Origin: Adiantum capillus-veneris
Lineage: Eukaryota > Streptophyta > Polypodiopsida > Polypodiales > Pteridaceae
Assembly: GCA_014529385.2 (NCBI GenBank)
Contig: CM043953.1
Location: 62,251,872-62,309,871 of the forward strand
DNA length: 58,000 bases
Reading direction: 5' to 3'
This document shows, one piece after another, positions 37,701-46,189 of the stretch. Each line of letters starts with the position of its first letter. Within the stretch, counting starts at the first letter, position 1. The notes under the pieces were generated by a model, which saw nothing but the letters and a program-made list of their open reading frames with translations, was not told the origin of the DNA and ran no database searches. Position numbers and translations under genes: made by a program.

Positions 37701-38339
37701 ACGGTGCTGGGAGCCAAGTCGAAGTAGATGTCGTCCGTAGGCTGTGACTGGAGCTCTGTCTGCTGTATCTCTCATAGTAGCCTCCTCATCTAGAGTGTGT
37801 AGTGCCTCTGGGTCCTCGTGGTCATATGCCTCACACTGCTCACTACGCGTACGAGCATTGAAGTCTCCCATAAGGAAGACTTCACCCAGTGTGGAGTACT
37901 CCATAATCTCCTCCGTGAGGCATGCGTACGGTGACTCCTGCTCAATAGGGGCGAATCTGGAGCCTGTGGGAGCAAAGTAGCAAAGGGCAATGTAGACGAT
38001 CCTGTCTCGTGAGAGCTCGAGGCGAATCCACATGTAGCGGGCCTGTGGGTCCCGGGCAACAATCTGTAGTCTACTGTGAAGCCCCTGTCTAAAGAGTATG
38101 GCCACTCCTCCTGAGCCACGAGTGGTGTGCTGGCGCATACACCCCCGATGTAGAGACTCCCACTGGAATCCATGTATCCGTGGTAGCCCTCTCTCTGGGC
38201 TCTCGTGTGTCTCTGTAAGTAGAATGATGTCTCGACCTCTCATCACCTCCTCAAGTCTCTCTGGGTGTGTCCATAGGTCTCCATTGCAATTCCAAACCGT
38301 GACATGAATCTCCTCGTGTGTCCCACAGGCCGCGAGTCC
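34729..38339 (-). pseudogene. ORF2 of copy M: endonuclease-reverse transcriptase, one frameshift
   Basis: About 1,200 codons directly following the ORF1 stop in the same frame. Endonuclease: WNCNG (38280-38294), TETHE, GDFNART, GGSTVDYIL, GADHTYLSF. RT: NYRTIMIGH, QAGFRRAFSTTDH, FVDFRKTFDTVP, GVKQGCPLSPTLF, MLYADDIVLI (YADD near 36180-36191), NLGKTKVMIF. C-terminal part: zinc motif CRAC ... HFVCRC (35101-35157) and QSQLTDFF at 34903-34926, then a basic end. A single one-base loss near 35750 separates 38339-35727 from 35760-34729. There is no in-frame ATG before the WNCNG motif; the first is at 38246, after it. No RNase H. Confidence 0.92.
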
Positions 38340-39260
38340 CTATGCGATGGTCTTGCCATCAATGATAACCCTACCATCTCGATATACTGCCTTCTTCCCT
38401 TCTTTGCGGGCTTGGTGGACTCTAGGCATGCACGCGCGACGGTGATCTTGTTGCATCTTTGTGAGGTCATCATCAAGATAAATCGGGGGGCCTTCTAGCC
38501 CTCTCAAGATGACCCTCTTTCGGAGGAAAGAAGTTCGAGACTCCTCGGAGGCGAATTGGAGGATGAGAGCTCTCTTCTTTGGATCTTTGCCGGCTCTCCA
38601 AACTTTGGAGAAAGGGATCTCTTCTTCCTTGTATCCCACTTTCTTGCATAAAGCTTTCCCATCGCTCTCGGGTGTAGACCCTTCTTCTTCTTTGATGCCG
38701 GTCACTCGCACATTGAGACGGCGAGCTTGTCGCATCTTCTCCTCCTCGATGGTTGTGTGTACGATGAGTACCTCATCTTTTTGGGCTTCCTCTCTTGCAA
38801 CCTTCTTGATGTTCTTTTTGACCACTTCGACCCATCCTTCTTTGGTGGCCTCTAATTTGTCCTCAATGCTTGCGGTGAGGGCTTTGGTGATCTCCTCCTT
38901 GAGGGCTTCCTTAGCCTCCTCTTTAATCTCTCCTTCTTCGGGGGTGAGGGATGTGATGGAAGCCTGAAGGAGATCGATTTGTGCCTTCATCTCTTCTTGC
39001 TCTTTCCTCCATCTCTCCCTCTCCTTCCCGTTCTCCCGTTCCCTTCTCTCCTTCTCCTCTTTGAGATTTTGGATTTCCGCTCTCATGTCCTCCTCCTCTT
39101 CGTTCCATAGCTTGATGAGGGTGGCTTTCTCCTCCTCCCATATCTCTCTCTCCATCCGCCATTCTTTCATGTCCTTCTCCAATTGTGCAAGCCTCTTGTT
39201 CGTCAGCATGAACGTTGTCTTCATTGTCGATGCCGGCGTCTTGATGATGGGGGAAGACAT
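38340..39260 (-). CDS. ORF1 of copy M: L1-ORF1p-like RNA-binding protein
   Basis: A frame of 306 codons from ATG 39260 (MSSPIIKTPASTMKTT), chosen because the conserved TFMLTNKRLAQLEKDM block follows soon after; an upstream in-frame ATG at 39443 reads low-complexity 5' UTR. Roughly residues 20-130 form a charged coiled coil. An RRM-like domain follows (LNVRVTGIKEEEG ... VWRAGKDPKKRALILQFAS), then a C-terminal domain (IYLDDDLTKMQQDHRRACM ... EGKKAVYRDGRVIIDGK). By family knowledge it would trimerise and bind element RNA. It ends with TAG at 38342-38340, followed by GGA, in frame with ORF2. Intact. Confidence 0.88.
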   Translation of the reverse strand: MSSPIIKTPASTMKTTFMLTNKRLAQLEKDMKEWRMEREIWEEEKATLIKLWNEEEEDMRAEIQNLKEEKERRERENGKERERWRKEQEEMKAQIDLLQASITSLTPEEGEIKEEAKEALKEEITKALTASIEDKLEATKEGWVEVVKKNIKKVAREEAQKDEVLIVHTTIEEEKMRQARRLNVRVTGIKEEEGSTPESDGKALCKKVGYKEEEIPFSKVWRAGKDPKKRALILQFASEESRTSFLRKRVILRGLEGPPIYLDDDLTKMQQDHRRACMPRVHQARKEGKKAVYRDGRVIIDGKTIA

Positions 39261-39439
39261 GGCTGTCTTCGTAACTACCCTCTCTTCATATTGTGAAGAA
39301 GAGGGGAGAAGGGGAAGAGAGGGAGTACTTGTGTGTATGCGTGTATGTGTGTAGTGTGTGTGTGGGTATGTATCCGTGTGTGAGAGATTGGGGGCAGCGG
39401 GCCTGGTGCACTTGGTAATGCTGCCACAGTGAGGCAGCG

Positions 39440-39652
39440 GCAAGTGCTACAGCCTTGGCAGCGTGCAGTCGCAACAGGTCAGCTACAACGGGTTCAGCAG
39501 CAGCAGCAGCAGTGGCGCGCGCAGGGGGTGAAACAGCAGCAACAGTGGCGCGCGCAGGGGCAACAGCAGTGGCGCGCAGAGAGAGAGAGAGCAGTGGCGC
39601 GCGCAAGAGCAACAGCAGTGGCGCGCGCATGAGCAGCAGCAGTGGCGCGCGC

Positions 39653-39707
<55 letters not shown>

Positions 39708-39764
39708 CACATTAATTGAGAAACAGCAGTGGCGTGCAGAGAGAGAGAGAGCAGTGGCGTGCGC

Positions 39765-39770
<6 letters not shown>
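39440..39770 (-). repeat. GC-rich tandem units in the 5' UTR of copy M
   Basis: About eight units built on 'agtggcgcgcgcag' (+ strand), mostly spaced about 24 bp with CAGCAG or GAGAGA linkers, extending into the flanking GA tracts. They resemble 5' UTR monomers of other LINEs and may carry promoter activity; this is inference. Confidence 0.75.

Positions 39771-39846
<76 letters not shown>
39656..39846. repeat. (GA)n tracts between copies N and M
   Basis: Two GA tracts (about 39656-39703 and 39769-39846, the second with one interruption) separated by 'ggatgcacattaattgag' and two more GC-rich units. On the minus strand these are the TC tail of N and the insertion site of M. Confidence 0.9.
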
Positions 39847-39850
<4 letters not shown>

Positions 39851-40040
39851 AATGAAATGATATACTAAGGTCTTCAAGAGGCCAAAATGACCTATGAGAC
39901 CAATCCGTTACAAACTAGTGAATCTGATACCATGAGACCAATCCGTCAAAAATGACATGTGAGAACAATCCGTAACAAATGACCTATGAGACCAATCCGT
40001 TACTAATACCATGTCTGGCTACCAAAAAAGAGAAGAGATA
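39847..40040 (-). mobile_element. TC-LINE copy N, 3' UTR fragment only
   Basis: On the minus strand it ends GGTCTCATAGGTCATTTTGG, then CCTCTTGAAGACCTTAGTA, ATTTC units and TC. Upstream, a 'tgacctatgagaccaatccg' unit is repeated about three times, so this piece of the tail has been amplified. It is cut by the LTR starting at 40046. Confidence 0.75.
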
Positions 40041-40603
40041 CTAAATGTCACAAAGTGTTGACGTGTCAAGCCACTGAAGGACGGAGCCAACCTTCAGATC
40101 CCGGCCAAGGGGCTAAAACCTAAGAAGAAGCAGCAAAAGAAGAAGAAGAAGTTTTACAAACTTACAATGAGTGGCCTATTTTTAAAGAAGAGTTCCCACC
40201 AACTTACGGGACCCTGTCCGCTAGGGCCCAAAGTGACATAAAGGCATTAAAAATAAAGCAGAACACACTTGGAAAAATCTGCACAACAAAATATGATGAC
40301 GTGACACCTATACGGACGTTTTGCAATTCGTGGCGGATTTTTAGGAAAATCCCAAAATTTTAGGCAAATGTTTTTTTGGGGTCAACTTTTCATATTTGAT
40401 GCTTTTAGGTTTTGGGCCTTTAAATATGAGCCATGGGGGCCCTCTCTGGCACTCTTCAATGCGCAGATTGCAAAGGTGGTGCTCCCCAGCTATTGTACTT
40501 TGCGAATCATCAATAATAAAGAAATACCGAAAGGGACGCCAACGTTTGGGGCCAGTTCTCTCTTGGGGTGGAACTTCGCCACTCCATGTCTCTCTCTCTT
40601 CAG

Positions 40604-41404
40604 ACGCATGGCTTCACCATGGACAGGTTGCCCCCTTTCCAGTATTCTCTTCAGGCACCCTCGCTGTCTCTTACACGGGTGGAGATCACTAGACTCATTC
40701 GTCAGGACCTGATCCAGCTCGACACCAGGAGGACATGGATAGAGCCGCCTCAGGAGTTGAGCACGAAGATGGCTTTCTATAGAGAGCATCTTCTCCACCT
40801 CACAGGAGATGGGTTTGTGATTCGACCCAGCTACATGGACACACATATGTCTCATGGTTTGCATTGTGCCATTGGTCAGATACGCACATCCTCACATCAG
40901 CTCGAGATTGAGACTGGTAGATTCAGAGGGATACCAACAGACAGCAGGATATGCCGATTATGCCAGAGAGAGCCAGAGACAGAGTTGCACTACATATGTC
41001 ATTGCACAGTGTTCTATGAGATACGGGGGCGTTTCCACTGCTTATTCAGAGAGGGTTTTGGTCCTCTATCTAGGGTCATGAGTTATGAGGATCAGAGATG
41101 TCTTGGACTATATCTACTTGAGTTACACAGGTGTAGAGACACTTTACTGGGGAGAGCTAGAGAGAGGCAGTCCCAGAGACACATTACAGATTTCTTTTCA
41201 CTAGATATGGGACAGCCAGAGGAGCAGCCACCACTGCAGAGCTCATCCCACACTCATTCGACCACTACTGGCACTCTCATCAACCGAGCATTGGAGCTAC
41301 AGAGATACAGACGACCGCGACTGAGGAGAGGAGCTACACAGCATCGACGAAGACTGCAACAGAAGATTCGAGCCATACTCTCTCGACATCCAGAGTGCAG
41401 ATGA
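40604..41404 (+). CDS. ORF2 C-terminal fragment of copy I (intact frame)
   Basis: About 266 codons without a lesion. They run from THGFTMDRLPPFQYSL through the zinc motif (CRLCQREPETELHYICHC) and QRHITDFF (41174-41197) to IRAILSRHPECR. Endonuclease and RT catalytic parts are missing because of 5' truncation. An open frame from the LTR at 40568 reads into it without a break. Confidence 0.8.
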   Translation, partial: THGFTMDRLPPFQYSLQAPSLSLTRVEITRLIRQDLIQLDTRRTWIEPPQELSTKMAFYREHLLHLTGDGFVIRPSYMDTHMSHGLHCAIGQIRTSSHQLEIETGRFRGIPTDSRICRLCQREPETELHYICHCTVFYEIRGRFHCLFREGFGPLSRVMSYEDQRCLGLYLLELHRCRDTLLGRARERQSQRHITDFFSLDMGQPEEQPPLQSSSHTHSTTTGTLINRALELQRYRRPRLRRGATQHRRRLQQKIRAILSRHPECR

Positions 41405-41599
41405 GGATGGATCCTCACCATTTCTTCCATCTTTGTTTCACACACTGTTACATCCAGTTTACCGGGTACCTATTGTATCAGCTGCTACACCCACGTAGTT
41501 TTAGATTGTAGTAGTAGTAGTAGTATTTTGTTCCACTTCTAGTTCTTTTGTACCCAGACATGGTATTAGATTCACTATTTTGTAACTGATTGGTCTCAT

Positions 41600-41614
41600 A
41601 GGTCATTTTGGCCT
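41600..41614 (+). promoter_or_regulatory. 3'-terminal RNA hairpin of family 1 (copy I)
   Basis: aggtcattttggcct folds as a 6-bp stem with one U-G pair and a TTT loop. It is found at the same place in B, C, D, I, N, P and Q with few changes, always followed by TTTTGAAGACGTTAATA or a close variant. Confidence 0.75.
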
Positions 41615-41649
41615 TTTGAAGACGTTAATATAACATTTCATTTCATTTC

Positions 41650-41773
<124 letters not shown>

Positions 41774-41851
41774 GTTCGGTTGTTATTGAAGTGCTAAAAA
41801 TCTATTCAATTTGTTCTTTTCTATTGGCACGTGGTACCCGTCTTGTGACAC

Positions 41852-41863
41852 TGGTATCAAAGC
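41852..41863 (+). promoter_or_regulatory. Primer binding site of element 3a
   Basis: tggtatcaaagc, one mismatch to the initiator tRNA-Met complement, one base after the LTR. Confidence 0.85.
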
Positions 41864-43396
41864 ATCAAGCGTGTGCTTTTTTGAAAGCATTCCGGTCCTA
41901 CAAAAGAGCAGACAAAGCAAACCGGCGCTTCCAAAGTCTATTGGAATCTTATTTGAAGTATCTTTGGATCCCGACCCCAGAGTTATTAGCCACTCCCACC
42001 CTTACTTCATCGCGCATCAGGCGTGCTCTCGTCTTCACCGCTCATTTCTTACAGGGCATAAGCCATTAAGATCACTTGCAATAGAAGGATCAAGATTTGT
42101 TTCGAGCTGCTATTTTTCTCAGATGGAGTGGTGGATGTCTATAACTACCAAGCCGCTCACTCCAAGGACTTAGCAAGCTTTCAAGAAAAATTTTGCCCGA
42201 AGTTATATGGTTTCTAGCACTTTCTAGCAGAGTGAGGTATCCTGAAATGCTTGCCACGGAAACCTTAGCAGATTACGACTTCTGGACATCTCTCCCTAGG
42301 TGTCTCATCTCAAGCTGATAACCTTGGAGGTCCAATGTGATTAATATATCTTGCGGCTACCATCACCGCCACAGGAACACTGTCTGTCGAGGCTTGTTTC
42401 AACTATTCAAGCACTTACGGACCACGTTGTGGTCGGCTACGACCTCATGGTAGGAACCTAACCCTAATTTTTTAGATAGGTTTCAAGATGGAAAATTAGT
42501 CGACTTTTCGAGCTCGACTGAAGTCAAGATTGCTTTTTAAGTTTGAATTTTGTTTCAAAATCTGTTTGAGAACTTGTTTGGTGATCCTGTTTGGAATTTG
42601 TTCGAAATGGATGGTATCTGTTTTGAACCTGTCTTGGTGTCAATTTGAACTTTCTGACACTGGCTTGAATATTGGTTTCAATGCTTGGTGATTTACTCCC
42701 GGGTGGAGAAGTGAGAAATGATGTTTGAGAATGCTTGTCCATACTCATGGCCCGGACCCTTGTGGTTATTTAGGGAGGGAGAGGGGGGGGGGGGGGGAGT
42801 ATTGAATGCTTGAAAAGTATTGTTGTTGTTGCTCCCGGCCCGGACCTGGATGGTTATGCGAGAGGAGTATTAAGAAGTCTGAGCAATGGTTACTCTTAGC
42901 ACCTCCAAACGACATAGGCTTCGGTCTAGGGAGTGTCTGGTTGTAAGAGGCCTCTATATCTCCCAGCTCGGACCTTTTTAGGTTATGCGGGAGGAGTGTG
43001 AGGGAGTCGTTGAATATCTCCCGGCCTGGACCTTGTTAGGCTATATGGGAGGAGTATTCATCGACAACTTTATGTTTCTATTTCTTGCAACATGCATATG
43101 TGAGCATTTGTGTTGCATTGTGATGTGCCAACTATTGAATATTCCTAATTGGATGAGATTGCTTTGATATGTAATTTTAGTGCATCAAGACACCCGTGCA
43201 AGATCAGTGCAGTCTGGGTGTGATGGCTAACTTTACTACGTCGGAATATCAAGAGTTTCGATCAAGATGAAAGGAGAAGCCAACTCCTTAACAAAAAAAA
43301 AAAGCAAACTGATTATCCCTTGGATTGACCCTCGAAATGACCCTCGGAAATTTTTGAGCTAACTTGAGTTGTTATGTAGATATGTAGAAGGGGAGA
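41864..43396 (+). other. Internal region of element 3a
   Basis: The first 350 bp contain a frame (ACAFLKAFRSYKRADKANRR ... LATPTLTSSRIRRA) shared with element 3b, where it reads CAFLKAYRSYQRADRARLHF. It could be a shrunken gag, but I recognise no domain. Near 42740-43065 there are four units with a CTCCCGG...GGACC...TTATGCGGGAGGAGTATT plan. No protease, RT or integrase. Confidence 0.6.
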
Positions 43397-44025
43397 TGTC
43401 ACAAACTGTTCACGTGTCAAAGCCCTGAAGAATGGAGCCAACTTGCAGATCCTGGTTGAGGGGCCTAAACCCTAAGAAGAACAAGTAACAGAAGAAGAAG
43501 TCCTACCAACTTATGGGACCCCGTCTGATGGGACCCAAGAGACATAAAGGAATTAAAATAAAGGAGGACCCACCCACACACAGACACGCAGCTGATGACA
43601 TGGCAACAGTACAGATGCTCCGGAAATTACGCTAACAGTGCTGACATGGCAGGCCGTACGGATTTTCATAAATCCCGCTGACAGCTTTTGGGCATTGCTT
43701 TTGGACCAGATGCTTTTGAGTTTGAAGGCTTTTCATGTAAACTTCCTTTGGGGCCTAGGGCGTTTAAATATGAGGCCATGGGCTCATTCTCGGGCATGCT
43801 TCCTGAAGAAGGTGCAGAGTCTGGAGTACTGGCTTGTACTGAGTTGATGCAATGTAACGAAATATCGAAAGGGGCGCCAAGGTTTGGGGCTAATACTCTC
43901 TGGGGTGGAATTCTGCCACTCCATGTCGTGTGTGCTCTCTCTCTCTCAGTTCAGTTGTTATTGAAGTGCTAAAAGTCTGTTCAGTCTGTTCTTTTCTATT
44001 GGCACGTGGTGCCCGGTATGTGACA
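43397..44025 (+). repeat. 3' LTR of element 3a (unoccupied TC site)
   Basis: 629 bp, preceded by the polypurine tract. It contains a TATA-like 'cgtttaaatatgaggcc' near 43769 and the short tract 'gctctctctctctcag' near 43939-43954, which is where copy I sits in the other LTR. Confidence 0.9.
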
Positions 44026-44035
44026 ACGCACATCA

Positions 44036-44700
44036 TTGCACCAGCTAGAGATTGAGACTAGTAGGTCTAGGAAAGTACCAGTAGAGGCCAAGATATGCCA
44101 GTTGTGTCATAAAGAGCCAGAGACAAAGTTACATCACATATGTCGTTGTCCAGTGTACTATGAGATACGAGGTTGCTCTCATCCTCTATTCAAAGAGCGT
44201 TTTGGACCACTGGCTAGAGTCATGAGATAATATGATCAGAGATGCCTCGGATTGTTTCTGCTAGAGTTGTGTAGGCACAAGGGGAGTCTCTTGACGAGAT
44301 CAGACAACAGGAGACATTCACAGAGGGAGATCACTGACTTCTTTAGAGTAGAGACTCGGCAATCAGATGAGCAAGCTTCACAGCAGACTTCAGAGCCCAC
44401 CTATACTAGAGGTATAATGACTAACAGATATAGTTACCAGGAATGGAAAACCGGAACGGGAACGGGGAACGGGAACGCGGAACAAAATGCCGTTCCCTGT
44501 TACGGGTACTCACGTTTGAAACACGGAACGGGAACTTGGATAGGGAACGGGGAACGGAGACCTGCAAACGGCCATTCCCTGTTACTATGCTAACAGAGCC
44601 ATTGTGCTTGGGAGAGCTAGACGCTCACGCTAACAAGGACCACCACAACCTCGACGGAGGCTCCATCAAAGGATTAGGACTATTATAGCACGGCATGGGA
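44036..44700 (+). pseudogene. ORF2 C terminus of copy K, interrupted by a MITE
   Basis: Reads QLEIETSRSRKVPVEAKICQ, zinc region CQLC ... HHICRC, GCSHPLFKERFGPLARVMR then TAA, and then in frame SQREITDFFRVE with the motif at 44331-44354. The MITE at 44429-44589 breaks the frame in the ITD/NRA region. Basic-end remnants lie after it. Confidence 0.78.
44429..44589. mobile_element. hAT-like MITE, 161 bp
   Basis: Imperfect terminal inverted repeats (tatagttaccaggaatgg / catagtaacagggaatgg read inward) are flanked by an exact 8-bp duplication 'ctaacaga' (44421-44428 and 44590-44597). The interior has repeated 'ggaacggg' and matching 'ttccc' motifs. An 8-bp duplication is typical of hAT elements. 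No coding capacity. Confidence 0.8.
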
Positions 44701-44952
44701 GACGTCCAATACGACTATTTACGAGCACAAACATTGACGATATTCTTCAACGATTGATGCGGTACATCCTCAAACAGCATCCGATGCCGTACATCCTCGG
44801 ATATTGATGTTCATTTTAGCTTTTAGCTTTTGTTTTACTTGATTTTACTTTTTACCCAGACATTGTATTAGATCCACCAGGATTGTATGAGTTTGGTCTC
44901 ATAGGTCATTTTGGCGTTTTGAAGACGTTTAATATAACATTTCATTTCAGAA

Positions 44953-45190
44953 AAAATGGGGTTGTATTATAGTATACCGAAGCAATTAATTTTGCAGTTC
45001 AAGAAAAATTAATTGGAGTTTCTTGATTCAAAAAACTTGTCCACTATTGCACAAGATATGAAAGTTTGAAGCTACTTCTCCATCTTTTTTATTCATGCCC
45101 TTCCTCTTATATTATACTAGAATTAAAGAGTGGCCATATGAATTGTTCTAGCTTCAATTCCACCACTGCTTCTTAGATATTTCCTTACCC
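44953..45190. repeat. 240-bp dispersed repeat, copy 2 (inverted to copy 1)
   Basis: Reverse complement of 34130-34358 by eye ('ggggttgtattatagtatacc' region at the left edge, 'actagaattaaagagtgg' in the middle). It sits between TC-LINE copies K and J. Confidence 0.75.
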
Positions 45191-45740
45191 AGTATTTGAC
45201 ACAGTGCCTAGAGCTAGATTGATTCGCAGACTACAAGAGATGGAAGTACCCACAAAGCTGATTTGGGGGACTATGGCATTATACAGGTCAGTAGTGGGGC
45301 ATGTACGCACTCCAAAGGGATTATCTACATTAGTTCACTCCACTATCGGGGTGAAGTAGAGCTGCCCGCTCTCTCCTACTCTATTTGGTATGTACGTGGA
45401 TAAGGTTTCTGACTATAATGAGAGAGAGGGTGATAGAGGTGCACAACTGGCAGGGACATGGATTCCACTATTGTTATATGCTGATGATATTGTGTTGATC
45501 TCCGACTCTCCGAAGGGGATGCAATGTCACTTAAATGCTTTGAATAGGCTTGCCCACAACAGTCTTTTGTCTGTCAACCTTGGTAAAACCAAGGTTATGG
45601 TGCTTAACACCACCCCATAGTGGGCCAAGAGATCAGCACCCGCATTCACATATGGCCATGAGACAATGGAGTATAGAGATGTTTACACCTACCTTGGGGT
45701 GGTCTTTAGTGGACCAACATTTTCATTGAGGAGAGCTATC
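45191..45740 (+). pseudogene. TC-LINE copy J, RT fragment
   Basis: Truncated at both ends: FDTVPRARLIRRLQEMEVPT, GVK then TAG (CAG elsewhere), SCPLSPTLFGMYVDKVSDYN, LLYADDIVLISDSP, NLGKTKVMVLNTTP then TAG, and AFTYGHE. It stops at 'gaggagagctat', where the minisatellite begins. Confidence 0.85.
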
Positions 45741-46185
45741 TGCCATGACACACCTATTGCTAGCACCCTATGGCCCCAAGGTCATAGGGTGTACATGTAC
45801 CCGCCACGAAACACCTATAGCTAGCACCCTATGGCCCAAAGGCCATAGCATGTACATGTACCCGCCACGAAACACAAATTGCTAGCACCCTATGGCCCAA
45901 AGGCCATAGCATGTACATGTACCCGCCAAGAAGCACCTATTGCTAGCACCCTACAACCCAAGGCCATAGGATGTACATCTACAAGCCACAAAACACCTAT
46001 TGCTAGCACCCTATGGCCCCAAGGCCATAGGATGTATATATACCCACCAAGAAACACCTATTGCTAGCACCCTATGGCCCCAAGGCCATAGGATGTAGTA
46101 TGTACATCTACGAGCCACGAAACACCTATTGCTAGCACCCTATGGCCCCAAGGCCATAGGATGTACATATACCCGCTCCCTTGTG
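45741..46185. repeat. 61-bp minisatellite, about seven units, with hairpins
   Basis: 'gctagcaccc' recurs at 45759, 45820, 45881, 45942, 46002, 46063 and 46131: a 61-bp period, one unit lengthened by 7 bp. Most units hold an inverted repeat 'cctatggcc'/'ggccatagg' around a CCAA-like loop. No spacers and no coding. Confidence 0.92.
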
Positions 46186-46189
46186 TCAT

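Larger units (their letters stand above)
34366..39703 (-). mobile_element. TC-LINE copy M, nearly intact full-length element (family 2)
   Basis: On the minus strand: TC tract, GC-rich 5' UTR with tandem units (39440-39655), ORF1, one in-frame stop, ORF2, a 3' UTR of about 300 bp, a perfect terminal hairpin (34414-34429), GACGTTA, and a (TTTC)n/TCTC tail. Only one frameshift is seen in about 4.5 kb of coding sequence, so this is by far the youngest or best-kept copy. It lies tail to head after fragment N. Confidence 0.92.
44026..44945 (+). mobile_element. TC-LINE copy K, 3' fragment
   Basis: It begins at the LTR end ('acgcacatcattgcaccagc'). It contains the ORF2 C terminus, 3' UTR and tail ('ggtctcataggtcattttgg', then 'cgttttgaagacgtttaat', ATTTC units) and ends 'cag' without a TC tract. 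A hAT-like MITE interrupts it. Confidence 0.85.

Noticed and set aside
38243-38476. Minus-strand 77-codon frame overlapping the ORF1/ORF2 junction of copy M
   Set aside because: Out-of-frame shadow of the conserved ORF1 end and ORF2 start.
39455-39877. Frames of Ala/Arg- or Cys/Leu-rich repeats across the GC-rich units
   Set aside because: They arise from the tandem 5' UTR units and GA tracts read in several frames; no conserved start or domain.
45741-46185. Regular repeats considered as a CRISPR array
   Set aside because: Units of 61 bp are contiguous with no unique spacers, and the sequence is eukaryotic.
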